In this document: one piece after another, positions 54,023-63,296 of the stretch
Position numbering within the stretch: the first letter of the stretch is position 1
How the letters are laid out: each line of letters starts with the position of its first letter
Assembly (NCBI RefSeq): GCF_006864455.1
Contig: NZ_QHLK01000002.1
Coordinates: forward strand, 1-64,000
Direction: 5' to 3'
Length of the DNA stretch: 64,000 bases
Source: Campylobacter sp. MIT 97-5078
Lineage (GTDB): Bacteria > Campylobacterota > Campylobacteria > Campylobacterales > Campylobacteraceae
Notes under the pieces: model-generated
Databases searched by the model: none
What the model saw: the letters and a program-made list of their open reading frames with translations, nothing else
What the model was told of the DNA's origin: nothing
Translations under genes and position numbers: made by a program

Positions 54023-54517
54023 TTAACCTTTTAATAAATCTATGGCACTTTGAGCGATAGCTTTTGTGCTGTTAAATGCTGCAACATTGGCTTGATAAGC
54101 TCTTGTTGCTTCGATTAAGTCTGCCATTTCAACTACTGGGTTGATGTTAGGGTAAGCTACATAACCTTCAGCATTTGCATCTGGATGTCCGGGTTCATAT
54201 TTAAGACGAAATTCCTTATCATCGCGGACGACTTTATCTACGACTACGCTCATTACTGCTGGATGAGCGTCTTTTTGAGAGCTTGGATCTTTAAGTGGGT
54301 TTTCATACTCTAAAAGATTGTTATCTTCTTTGATTTGTTTATTTAAAAGCTCACTAAAATCAGTGGCTTTAAAGATCACTTCTCTTCTTCTATAAGGTCC
54401 ACCTTCAGCTGTTCTGGTGGTATTTGCATTGGCTATGTTTGAGCTGATAACATTTAAACGAAAACGTTGCGCACTTAGCCCATAACCGCTTATATCAAAA
54501 TCACTTAAATATGCCAT
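54023..54517 (-). CDS. flgC: Flagellar basal-body rod protein FlgC
   Basis: 164 residues, with the rod signature SAQRFRLNVISSNIANANTT (about residues 15-34) and the C-terminal VVEMADLIEATRAYQANVAA. Proximal rod subunit exported by the flagellar system. Operon flgB-flgC-fliE. Confidence 0.95.
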   Translation of the reverse strand: MAYLSDFDISGYGLSAQRFRLNVISSNIANANTTRTAEGGPYRRREVIFKATDFSELLNKQIKEDNNLLEYENPLKDPSSQKDAHPAVMSVVVDKVVRDDKEFRLKYEPGHPDANAEGYVAYPNINPVVEMADLIEATRAYQANVAAFNSTKAIAQSAIDLLKG

Positions 54518-54527
54518 TTACCCCTCC

Positions 54528-54959
54528 TTAGCTGAGCTTTGAGCTTGCATCGATGATAGAGCCAAAGATATTGCTTTGTCTCCTTAATACCCCATCAAGT
54601 GCGGTAATCATCGCTGTGTTTTTACTCATCTCGGTAGTTTCCACATCAAGATCAACAGTGTTTGCGTCATTTCTTGCTAAATGTCCATCTCTTAGATAAA
54701 TCGTTGATTTATTTGGATCAGGAAATTTCCAAGGCTCTTGATGTCCGCTATTTGTTTGAGCGAGCTTGAGTTCTTTATTATCATTTTTTTTAAAAATTTC
54801 TTTAGCTCTATTGACAAGAGCTGTTTCAAATTCTATATCTCTTGACTTGTAAAAAGGTGTATCAACATTGGCTAAATTTGAATTAATCATTTGGTTTCTA
54901 AGGTTTCTACCTGCTAAAGCACTACTAACAAGTTCTTTTGATTTAAATGGAGTAATCAT
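54528..54959 (-). CDS. flgB: Flagellar basal-body rod protein FlgB
   Basis: 143 residues from ATG 54959 (MITPFKSKEL), with GAGGATAAAAAG before it; the frame is open upstream to 55112 but that stretch contains the sigma-54 promoter. LRNQMINSNLANVDTPFYKS is the rod signature and TEMSKNTAMITALDGVLRRQ the C-terminal one. First gene of the rod operon. Confidence 0.94.
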   Translation of the reverse strand: MITPFKSKELVSSALAGRNLRNQMINSNLANVDTPFYKSRDIEFETALVNRAKEIFKKNDNKELKLAQTNSGHQEPWKFPDPNKSTIYLRDGHLARNDANTVDLDVETTEMSKNTAMITALDGVLRRQSNIFGSIIDASSKLS

Positions 54960-55007
54960 CTTTTTATCCTCAATTTCTTTAAATTTCTTTAATTCATGTC
55001 CTAAATA

Positions 55008-55025
55008 AAGCAAAAAGTGTTCCAA
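55008..55025 (-). promoter_or_regulatory. Sigma-54 (RpoN) promoter of flgB-flgC-fliE
   Basis: On - the sequence TTGGAACACTTTTTGCTT has GG-N10-GC spacing of the -24/-12 elements, with TTGC(T) at -12. It lies about 50-65 bases before the flgB ATG. Rod genes in Campylobacter are controlled by RpoN with FlgR. Confidence 0.8.
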
Positions 55026-55135
55026 GTTTTTGCTTTCAGCTTCAACTTTTAAAAGACTATAAATCTTTATAAAATATTTAAGTATTTTACAGCTAAGAAG
55101 TAAATAAAACAAGCACGAATTCGCTTTTGTATGTA

Positions 55136-56104
55136 TTATTTTCCTCTTTGGGCTGCTACGGCTTTATTGTGATCGCTTGCATTAGTGGTAAATATATGCT
55201 TTCCAGTGCTTTTATCTCGCATAAAATACAAATACTCGCTTTTTGCTGGAAAAATCGCTGCCCTAATGGCTTGCAAAGATACATTACACACCGCATCTTC
55301 TGGCAAGCCTTCAAATTTATAGGTGTTGTAAGAACTTTGATCGTTTCTGATACGTTCAGGTGTAATTGTAAGATGTGAATATGCTCCATAATTTAACGTG
55401 CCGTCCATTTGAAGTTTCATGCCGATTTTAAGGCGGTTGTAAATGACTGAAGCAACGATTGGCATTTCTTCATTTGAAGCAGCTTCTTTTTGTATAACCG
55501 AAGCGATGATGACATAATTATGCCATTTTTTTTCATTATAATCACCAAAAATTTTCATTGAAGCTTGTCTAAAAGCATTTTGCGAATGCTTTAAAAGCAG
55601 ATCGATAAGCAAATCCTCACTAATACCTTTTGGAATTTTATAAGTTTCTGGATAAAACAAACCTTCTTTGTATGTTGCTTTTGTTGTGTAGCTTGCAAAA
55701 AGTTTTTCTTGGTCAAGATTAAGCTGTTTGGCAAGCTGGGTTAAAAAAATATAAGTTGTTTCGCCCGGTATTAAAGTAATACTTTCAAGTGCGGCTTTGG
55801 CTACGGTGAGCTTGTATAAGAATTCGGCTCTATTTAGGGGCTTAGTGCCGATATTGATCCAGCCTGCTTGAGGGCGTCCTAAAAATCTTAAAATAAAATT
55901 ATCAATCCTGCTCATTTTATAATTATTTTGATTTAAATCAGCTATAATTTTACTCACAGAACCTTGAGGGATATAAACTACAGATTCACTTTTAAAAGGT
56001 AAAATCATATAATAAAACAAGGCGATGAGCAAAATGAGAAAGAGTTGAATGAAGATAAAAAAAAGTTGGTGGTATTTAGCAGATTTAGCAGTAGTTTTAA
56101 TCAT
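55136..56104 (-). CDS. mltG: Endolytic murein transglycosylase MltG
   Basis: 322 residues from ATG 56104 (MIKTTAKSAKYHQ), with AAGGATTGCAAAA upstream; the frame is also open to 56146. There is one N-terminal membrane helix (IFIQLFLILLIALFYYMIL), then the YceG domain with LIPGETTYIFL, GLFYPETYKI, ASVIQKEAASNEEMPIVASV (catalytic Glu) and YNTYKFEGLPEDAVCN. It cuts nascent glycan strands. Its 5' end overlaps that of the AsmA-like gene on the other strand by 56 bases. Confidence 0.92.
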   Translation of the reverse strand: MIKTTAKSAKYHQLFFIFIQLFLILLIALFYYMILPFKSESVVYIPQGSVSKIIADLNQNNYKMSRIDNFILRFLGRPQAGWINIGTKPLNRAEFLYKLTVAKAALESITLIPGETTYIFLTQLAKQLNLDQEKLFASYTTKATYKEGLFYPETYKIPKGISEDLLIDLLLKHSQNAFRQASMKIFGDYNEKKWHNYVIIASVIQKEAASNEEMPIVASVIYNRLKIGMKLQMDGTLNYGAYSHLTITPERIRNDQSSYNTYKFEGLPEDAVCNVSLQAIRAAIFPAKSEYLYFMRDKSTGKHIFTTNASDHNKAVAAQRGK

Positions 56105-58598
56105 TTTTGCAATCCTTTTTGTTATTCTTAAGACAGGTTTTAGCATATCTACACTTCAAACGCATATTTTTAATGCAGACGAATTATATATAAAATTAGA
56201 TAAAAAATTGATCATAAAAGCAAAAAAAATGAGTATTTTTGATTTAGGGGATTTAAATTCAAGCTCGGCTGTTTCAACGCAAATCGTTGATGCGGTGCAA
56301 AAGATTGAATATCTTTATATATTTTTTCAAGAACTTGATATACAAAATTTAAGTTTTGGCGGACAAAATGCTCGTTTTTTATTTAAAGATGATGAGTTTT
56401 TTTTGAATAATGATGAGTTTTCTTTAAATTTAGCATTAAATAGGACAGGAAAAGAGATTAAAGCCAATATTAAAGAGCTGTTTTTTAAGGATTATAACGC
56501 CAGTGCAGACGGACAGATTTTGATCAACTCGGCTAAAGATAGTTATGATTTTATAGGCGTTTTAAGATCGCAAAATTTAAATTTTGACTTTAATGTTACT
56601 TACGCTAAAGATAAATTAAATCTTGATCTTAAAGATATTAATGCAAGCAATATGGCTTTTTTGTTTCACGCAGTAGGCAAACATTTAAGTTTAAATAAAG
56701 AACTAAATGAGTGGTTTTCTCAAAAACTCATTGCCGATTTATATTCTATTAACTATCTTAAGGCTTCTATGGATTTGGGTAAAAAATTCAGTATTAAAGA
56801 GCTTGAGGGTGCAGGAGAGGTAAAAAATTTAAAAGTGAAGCTTGGTAAAAATGTCGAAAGCATACTGATACCAAAACTGAAGTTAAATTTAAATAAAAAA
56901 AGACTTGATTTAAACTTCGATCAGGCAAGTTTTGCAAAGCAGGATTTAAGTCAAAGCAAAATTTATGTATATGAACCTACAAGTGCCTCAAAATCAGGCA
57001 TTTACATACAAATTAAGTCAAATGAACTTATGCTTGATCAAAAGCTTTTAAATATACTCAATCTTTATGATATCAAACTTCCACTCAAACAGCTTTCAGG
57101 TAAGCTTAATACAGATTTTATCATCAACATCCCCTTCGCAAAGAGCGAAAAAATCAGCTTTAAAGCTAATTTTGATCTTGAAAACACTCAGTTTGATATG
57201 GCAAATTTTTTGGTGCAAAAAGGTAATATTAGCCTTGAAAACACTATCTTAAAATTAAATGAATTTGTGGTGAAAAACAACTTTTTGCAAGCTGATGTGA
57301 ATGCAAGTTTTGATTTAGATGCCAAAAAAGCTCACTTTAACACTGAAATTTCAAGGCTTTATTTTAAGGATTTACTTGATATTAAAAACGCGCAAGAAAA
57401 TCTCGAACTTGATTATTCACAAGATATACTTTTAAAAGCTCAAAATTTTAATGTTGATATGAACCTAACCCAAGGTTTAGAACTAAGCGCTTCAACCTTA
57501 AGCCGCTTTAAAGAAAATTCAATACTAATGCAAAAGCTTGGCATAGAAAATGTGAATAATTTTTATTTAAAAACTGCGGATTTTGTTAATTTCCAAATCA
57601 AACTTAAAGGCACAAATTTTAAAAATGATTTGCAAAAAAGCGATGGTTCAAGTTATGAAAATGATGATTTTTTTATCAGCAAGGATGCTAAAACTACGCA
57701 TATTAAAAGTGCAAGCGAGAGCTTAGATATTAGCTTGAATGAAGATGTGATAAAGGCGAAGATAAAAAATTTATACTATATTCTTAAAGATACTCAAAAA
57801 ATAAACGATGTTAATCTTAGCTCTAAACTTGAGCTTGAGGCTTTAAATTCCGGCATTATTTTGCAAAGTGCAAGTAATTCTAGTAAGAATCTGAGCTTTG
57901 ATGAGCTTCATTTTGATATGGATAAGCAAAAAATGAGCCTAAGGGCTAAAAGAAATGAGGCTATATATGAGCTTGATAAGGATGAAAAACAACTTGTTGG
58001 CAAGATCAGTAAGGTAAATGATAAAATGCTTAATGAATTTTTTGGCTCAAATATAGTTGAAAAAGGAAATTTTGAACTTCATATCAAAGGAAGCGGTTTT
58101 GAGCATTTTAATGGCGAGATTATCATGAATGATACTTATTTTAAAGAGCTTAAATTTCATAATCAGCTTATTAGTTTTGTTGATACTATACCGAGTTTAT
58201 TGCTTTTTAAAAGTCCAACCTTTAATGAAAAAGGCTTAAGCATACAAAAAGGTGCCGTGCTTTTTGAAAGGCAAAAAAATAAAATTATCATTAAAGCCCT
58301 TACTCTTGATGGAGATAGTGTTGATATTTTAGGTGTTGGGGATATAAACCTTGATAATAAAAAACTTGATCTTGAACTTGAACTTCAAACGCTGAAATCC
58401 GTCACAGATATTATTTCAAAAGTGCCTATCATCAACCAAATCATACTTGGCAAAGATCGTGTCATTTCCACACAAATTTTAGTTGAAGGTGATCTTGATA
58501 ATCCAAAGTTTAAAACCCAAATCATCAAAGAGACTTTAAAGCTCCCTTTTAGCCTGCTTAAAAACATCATTGACATACCTTCAACTTGGTTTCAATAA
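56049..58598 (+). CDS. AsmA/YhdP-like envelope protein
   Basis: 849 residues. It begins KIKKSWWYLADLAVVLIIFAILFVIL, an N-terminal membrane helix, followed by a long beta-rich periplasmic region of repeated Asp/Asn/Lys-rich strands and a C-terminal segment (LDGDSVDILGVGDINLDNKKLDL-type) typical of AsmA-like C-terminal domains. Such bridge-like proteins are implicated in lipid movement to the outer membrane. It overlaps divergently with mltG. Confidence 0.78.
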   Translation: MKIKKSWWYLADLAVVLIIFAILFVILKTGFSISTLQTHIFNADELYIKLDKKLIIKAKKMSIFDLGDLNSSSAVSTQIVDAVQKIEYLYIFFQELDIQNLSFGGQNARFLFKDDEFFLNNDEFSLNLALNRTGKEIKANIKELFFKDYNASADGQILINSAKDSYDFIGVLRSQNLNFDFNVTYAKDKLNLDLKDINASNMAFLFHAVGKHLSLNKELNEWFSQKLIADLYSINYLKASMDLGKKFSIKELEGAGEVKNLKVKLGKNVESILIPKLKLNLNKKRLDLNFDQASFAKQDLSQSKIYVYEPTSASKSGIYIQIKSNELMLDQKLLNILNLYDIKLPLKQLSGKLNTDFIINIPFAKSEKISFKANFDLENTQFDMANFLVQKGNISLENTILKLNEFVVKNNFLQADVNASFDLDAKKAHFNTEISRLYFKDLLDIKNAQENLELDYSQDILLKAQNFNVDMNLTQGLELSASTLSRFKENSILMQKLGIENVNNFYLKTADFVNFQIKLKGTNFKNDLQKSDGSSYENDDFFISKDAKTTHIKSASESLDISLNEDVIKAKIKNLYYILKDTQKINDVNLSSKLELEALNSGIILQSASNSSKNLSFDELHFDMDKQKMSLRAKRNEAIYELDKDEKQLVGKISKVNDKMLNEFFGSNIVEKGNFELHIKGSGFEHFNGEIIMNDTYFKELKFHNQLISFVDTIPSLLLFKSPTFNEKGLSIQKGAVLFERQKNKIIIKALTLDGDSVDILGVGDINLDNKKLDLELELQTLKSVTDIISKVPIINQIILGKDRVISTQILVEGDLDNPKFKTQIIKETLKLPFSLLKNIIDIPSTWFQ

Positions 58599-58673
58599 AC
58601 TTATAAAATGCTTAAAATACACTTTTTAAAAAGCTTATTATTAAAAAAGAGCTCAAAAATTTTGCTTTTTGTG

Positions 58674-58679
58674 TATAAT
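58674..58679 (+). promoter_or_regulatory. -10 box TATAAT of icd
   Basis: TATAAT in TTTTTGTGTATAATTAAG, 34 bases before ATG 58713. It probably drives icd-mdh and the oor genes. Confidence 0.55.
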
Positions 58680-58712
58680 TAAGCTTGAAAATGAAAAAAC
58701 AAAGGAATACCG

Positions 58713-60914
58713 ATGACTTACACGCTCACTGATGAATCCCCCGCTCTTGCGACTTACTCTTTTTTACCGATTATCAAAGCTTTTTTAGCTTCGGCAAATA
58801 TCACTATAAAAACAGCTGACATTTCACTAGCTGCTCGCATACTTGCAAGTTTTCCTGAGTATTTAAAAGAAGAACAACGTTGTGAAGATGTGCTTGATAA
58901 GCTTTCACAGCTTGTAAAAAGCCCACAAGCTATCATCATTAAAACACCAAATATCTCAGCTTCTATCCCTCAACTTAAAATTGCCATTAAAGAGCTTCAA
59001 GAAAAAGGCTTTGCTTTGCCAGAATTTCCTGATGAACCAAAAGATGAAAAAGAAAAAGAGATTAAAGCAAGATATGCTAAAGTTTTAGGTTCAGCTGTAA
59101 ATCCTGTGCTAAGACAGGGTAATTCAGATCGCCGATCAACAAAAGCAGTAAAAGAATACGCTAAATGCAATCCCTATAAAGTCGTGCCTTTTGAAAAAAG
59201 TTCAAAAACAAGAGTAACTTATATGAAAGAGGGCGATTTTTTCTCTAATGAAAAAGCAGTTTTGGTCACAAAGTCAGGTATAGCTCGTATAGAATTTACA
59301 AACAACAAAGGCGAAAAAACCATTTTAAAAGATGAGATCAAGCTTGAAGAAAATGAAATTTTAGATGCTTCTTTTATGAGTGCAAAAGCACTTGATAGCT
59401 TTTATGAAGAGCAAATCAAGCTAAGCAAAGATGAGGATTTGTTACTTTCTTTACACCTTAAAGCAACGATGATGAAAGTAAGCGATCCGGTGATTTTTGG
59501 GCATTGTGTGAGGGTATATTTTAAGGAGCTTTTTGCTCGCTTTGAAGATGAATTTAAAACTTTGGATGTCAATGAAAACAATGGCATAAGCGAGCTTTTA
59601 AGCAAGATTGAAAATTCAAGCAAAAAGGCTGAAATTTTACAAGCTTATGAAGAAATTTTAAGTAAAAGTGCGGCTTTGTCTATGGTCAATTCGGATAAAG
59701 GTGTTACAAATTTACATGTTCCAAGTGATGTGATCGTCGATGCTTCTATGCCAGCGATGATTAAAAATGGTGCAAAGCTTTACAATGCTAAAGGGCAAGT
59801 GCAAGATACAAATGCTTTGATCCCTGATAAAACTTATGCTGTAGTGTATGAAGCTGTGCTTGAGGATTTGCGTAAAAATGGCACACTTAATCCAAGTAAA
59901 TTAGGCAGTGTTTCAAATGTAGGCTTAATGGCGAAGAAAGCTCAAGAATACGGCTCGCACGATAAAACTTTCATCGCCAAAGAAGACGGAGTTTTTCGCA
60001 TACTTACTCAAGAAAATGAGCTTTTAATCGAGCAAAAAGTCCAAAAAGGCGATATTTTTAGAGCTTGCGAGGCTAAATATGATGCTATTGTGAATTGGAT
60101 TGATTTGGGTATTGAAAGAGCAAAATTAAGTGGCGAGGAAGCTATTTTTTGGCTTGATGAAAAAAGGGCAAGCGATAAGATTATGATTGATCTTGTGAAG
60201 CAAAGATTAGCACAAAAGGGCGAAAATTTAAAAATTCTAAGTCCAAGACAAGCGTGCTTAAGAAGCTTAGAGCTTATTCGTGAGGGTAAAAATGTCATCA
60301 GTATTACGGGCAATGTTTTAAGGGATTATCTAACCGATCTTTTTCCTATACTGGAGCTTGGCACGAGTGCCAAAATGCTTTCAGTTGTGCCTATGCTTGC
60401 TGGCGGAGCGATGTTTGAAACAGGAGCAGGTGGCTCAGCTCCAAAACAAGTTGAACAGCTTATAGAGGAAAATCACTTGCGTTGGGATAGTTTGGGTGAG
60501 TTTTTAGCCTTGCAAGCTGCACTTGAGTTTTTTGCTCAAAAAAGACAAAATTATCAAGCTCGAGTTTTTGCACAATGTCTTGATGAAGCTATAGGTTTGT
60601 GGCTTGAGAGCAATAAAGCTCCTTCAAGAAAGGTTAAAGAAGATGACAATAGAACAAGCCATTTTTACTTAGCTTTATACTGGGCAAACGAGCTAGCAAA
60701 ACAAGGCAATGAAAAAAGTATCCAAAATACTTTCAAGGAAGTAGCTTTAGCCCTAAGTTCAAATGAAGATCAAATTAGAGCTGAATTTATCGATGCTCAA
60801 GGACACAAAGTCGATCTTGGGGGCTATTATAAATTTGATGATACAAAAGCAAATGCTGTGATGAGAGCAAGTAAAACTTTTAATGAGATCTTAGAAAGCA
60901 TAGGTGGAAGATGA
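58713..60914 (+). CDS. icd: Isocitrate dehydrogenase, NADP-dependent, monomeric
   Basis: 733 residues, the size of the monomeric IDH class (about 740). It contains TYTLTDESPALATYSFLPII, GNSDRRSTKAVKEYAKCNPY, and GGSAPKQVEQLIEENHLRWD, all diagnostic of the class. It converts isocitrate to 2-oxoglutarate, the substrate of the oor enzyme downstream. It overlaps mdh by 4 bases. Confidence 0.97.
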   Translation: MTYTLTDESPALATYSFLPIIKAFLASANITIKTADISLAARILASFPEYLKEEQRCEDVLDKLSQLVKSPQAIIIKTPNISASIPQLKIAIKELQEKGFALPEFPDEPKDEKEKEIKARYAKVLGSAVNPVLRQGNSDRRSTKAVKEYAKCNPYKVVPFEKSSKTRVTYMKEGDFFSNEKAVLVTKSGIARIEFTNNKGEKTILKDEIKLEENEILDASFMSAKALDSFYEEQIKLSKDEDLLLSLHLKATMMKVSDPVIFGHCVRVYFKELFARFEDEFKTLDVNENNGISELLSKIENSSKKAEILQAYEEILSKSAALSMVNSDKGVTNLHVPSDVIVDASMPAMIKNGAKLYNAKGQVQDTNALIPDKTYAVVYEAVLEDLRKNGTLNPSKLGSVSNVGLMAKKAQEYGSHDKTFIAKEDGVFRILTQENELLIEQKVQKGDIFRACEAKYDAIVNWIDLGIERAKLSGEEAIFWLDEKRASDKIMIDLVKQRLAQKGENLKILSPRQACLRSLELIREGKNVISITGNVLRDYLTDLFPILELGTSAKMLSVVPMLAGGAMFETGAGGSAPKQVEQLIEENHLRWDSLGEFLALQAALEFFAQKRQNYQARVFAQCLDEAIGLWLESNKAPSRKVKEDDNRTSHFYLALYWANELAKQGNEKSIQNTFKEVALALSSNEDQIRAEFIDAQGHKVDLGGYYKFDDTKANAVMRASKTFNEILESIGGR

Positions 60915-61813
60915 AAATAACGATTATTGGAGCTGGTAATGTTGGATCAAGCGTTGCCTATGCGATGATATTAAGAAATGTCGCAAGTGAACTTGTTTTG
61001 ATTGATAGAAATGAAACTTTACTGCTTGCTAGGGATTTAGAGCTTGGACAAAGCATAGCAGCTTTAAATTTAAATATCAAGCTTACTTGCACAAGCGAAT
61101 ATGATGAATGTGCGGGAAGTGATATAGTTATTTTTTGTGCTGGACTTGCACGAAAAGACGGACAAAGTAGAGATGAGCTTTTGCAGGTAAATGCCGATAT
61201 TATGCTTAATTGTGCAAAAAAGGTGAAAGTCTTTGTGAATGATCCGCTTTTTATTATCTTGACTAATCCGGTGGATTTTTTGCTTAATACTCTTTTTGAG
61301 CATAATATCTTTGATTCTAAAAAGATCATTGCTATGGCAGGCACACTTGATAATGCGCGCTTTAAATACGAGCTTGCCAAGAAATTCGAGTGTAACACTA
61401 AAGACATAGATACAAAGCTTTTGGGTTTTCATAATGATGATATGGTGCTTTTAAAATCACATTCACTATACAAAGGACAAAAGATTAGCGAGCTTTTAGA
61501 CGAAGAGGAATTTGACGATATAGAAAATGAAGTAAAAACAGGTGGTGCAAAGGTTATAAAGCATCTTAAAACTTCAGCTTATCTTGCCCCAGCAGTAGCT
61601 TGTATAAGAATGGTAGAAGCTATTCGAACAGGTGAATTTTTGCCTATGAGCGTGATTTTGCATGGCGAATTTGGCATAGAAAATAAAGCTTTTGGGGTTT
61701 TAGCAAGGATAAATTTAAATGGAGTGATTGAACTTTTAAGTCTTGAACTTGATGAAGAAGAAAAAAACAAGCTTAAAAAATCACTTCAAAAGTATAATTA
61801 TATAAAAGATTAA
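60911..61813 (+). CDS. mdh: Malate dehydrogenase (lactate/malate family)
   Basis: 300 residues. ITIIGAGNVGSSVAYAMILR is the NAD-binding loop, FCAGLARKDGQSRDELLQVN the substrate loop with an Arg, and ILTNPVDFLLN and the later His region complete the active site (here FHNDDMVLLKSH-type). It overlaps icd and lies 38 bases before oorD, where sucCD would be expected in C. jejuni. Confidence 0.92.
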   Translation: MKITIIGAGNVGSSVAYAMILRNVASELVLIDRNETLLLARDLELGQSIAALNLNIKLTCTSEYDECAGSDIVIFCAGLARKDGQSRDELLQVNADIMLNCAKKVKVFVNDPLFIILTNPVDFLLNTLFEHNIFDSKKIIAMAGTLDNARFKYELAKKFECNTKDIDTKLLGFHNDDMVLLKSHSLYKGQKISELLDEEEFDDIENEVKTGGAKVIKHLKTSAYLAPAVACIRMVEAIRTGEFLPMSVILHGEFGIENKAFGVLARINLNGVIELLSLELDEEEKNKLKKSLQKYNYIKD

Positions 61814-61850
61814 TTTGAGTTGTGTTTAAAAAAAATAATAAGGAAAAAAA

Positions 61851-62165
61851 ATGAGTGTTATTGCTCCTAAAGATACGCCCGTTTGGGTGAATGAGCGAAG
61901 GTGCAAAGCATGTAATATCTGCGTAAGCTACTGCCCTGCTGGTGTTTTGGCTATGCGTGATGATATTCATGCTGTGCTAGGTCAGATGATCGAGGTTGTG
62001 TATCCTCAAGCTTGTATAGGTTGTATGGAATGCGAGGTGCATTGTCCAGATTTTGCTATTATGGTGGCGAAAAGAGATGAGTTTAAATTCGCAAAACTTA
62101 CCTCAGAAGCCAAAGAAAGAGCAGAAGCTGTAAAGCAAAATAAATATAAAAAATTACAAGGCTGA
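61851..62165 (+). CDS. oorD: 2-oxoglutarate:acceptor oxidoreductase, delta (ferredoxin) subunit
   Basis: 104 residues with two [4Fe-4S] motifs, CKACNICVSYCP (about residues 19-30) and CIGCMECEVHCP (about 56-67). It passes electrons from 2-oxoglutarate oxidation. Starts behind AATAAGGAAAAAAA. Operon oorDABC. Confidence 0.95.
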   Translation: MSVIAPKDTPVWVNERRCKACNICVSYCPAGVLAMRDDIHAVLGQMIEVVYPQACIGCMECEVHCPDFAIMVAKRDEFKFAKLTSEAKERAEAVKQNKYKKLQG

Positions 62166-62170
62166 TTATA

Positions 62171-63295
62171 ATGAGAGAATTAATATCAACGGGCAATGTC
62201 CTAGTGGCAAAAGCAGCCATAGAATGTGGTTGTAGGTTTTTTGGAGGCTATCCTATCACTCCAAGTTCAGAAATCGCACATGAGCTTTCAAAGCTTTTAC
62301 CTTTAAATGATGGCACTTTCATTCAAATGGAAGATGAAATTTCAGGCATTAGCGTAAGTATAGGTGCTTCAATGAGTGGAACTAAGGCTATGACGGCAAG
62401 TTCGGGTCCGGGAATTTCACTTAAAAGCGAGCAAATCGGCTATGCTTTTATCGCTGAAATTCCTTTGGTTATCGTAAATGTTATGCGAGGCGGTCCTTCA
62501 ACTGGACTTCCTACACGCGTAGCACAAGGCGATCTTTGGCAGGCAAAAGCTCCTACACATGGGGATTTTGTAAGCATTGCTTTAGCTCCAGCAAGTTTAG
62601 AAGAATCCTACACTGAAACTATTCGTGCTTTTAATTTGGCTGAAAAGCTTATGACTCCGGTATTTTTACTTCTTGATGAAACCGTAGGACATATGAATGG
62701 CAAGGCAAAATTACCAGAACTAAATGAACTTGAGATCATTAATAGAGCTAAATTTAGTGGCGATAAAAAAGAGTATAAGCCTTATGCTGCAGCTATGAAT
62801 GAGCCAGCTACGCTTAATCCTTTCTTTGAGGGCTACCGCTATCACATTACTGGACTTCATCACGGAGACATAGGCTTTCCAACAGAAGATGGCGATATAG
62901 TCAAATATAATATCGAGCGTTTATTTGGCAAAATTCACAGCCGCAAAGATGAAATTTGTAAATTTGAAGAATACAATCTAGAAAAAGCCGAGCTTCTCAT
63001 CATCGCGTATGGAAGCACGAGCAGATCAGTAAAGGAAGCTATTACAAGGCTTAAAGATCAAGGTATAGAAGTAGGGCTTTTCCGTCCCATCACACTTTAT
63101 CCAGTGCATGAAAAAAAGATCGCTGAAGTGGTAAATAAGTTCAAAAAAGTAATGGTATGCGAGCTTAATATGGGGCAGTATCTTGAAGAAGTGCAAAGAG
63201 CGAGTAAAAGAGATGATCTTATCCCTTGTTTAAGAGCAAATGGACGCCCTTTAACACCAAGTGAGATTATGGTAAAGATTAAGGAGAATTTATAA
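62171..63295 (+). CDS. oorA: 2-oxoglutarate:acceptor oxidoreductase, alpha subunit
   Basis: 374 residues starting ELISTGNVLVAKAAIECGCR and FFGGYPITPSSEIAHEL, the pyruvate/2-oxoacid:ferredoxin oxidoreductase domain with ATASSGPGISLKSE-type TPP/CoA contact. Later LLIIAYGSTSRSVKEAI begins domain II. With OorB it decarboxylates 2-oxoglutarate to succinyl-CoA. Confidence 0.96.
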   Translation: MRELISTGNVLVAKAAIECGCRFFGGYPITPSSEIAHELSKLLPLNDGTFIQMEDEISGISVSIGASMSGTKAMTASSGPGISLKSEQIGYAFIAEIPLVIVNVMRGGPSTGLPTRVAQGDLWQAKAPTHGDFVSIALAPASLEESYTETIRAFNLAEKLMTPVFLLLDETVGHMNGKAKLPELNELEIINRAKFSGDKKEYKPYAAAMNEPATLNPFFEGYRYHITGLHHGDIGFPTEDGDIVKYNIERLFGKIHSRKDEICKFEEYNLEKAELLIIAYGSTSRSVKEAITRLKDQGIEVGLFRPITLYPVHEKKIAEVVNKFKKVMVCELNMGQYLEEVQRASKRDDLIPCLRANGRPLTPSEIMVKIKENL

Positions 63296-63296
63296 A

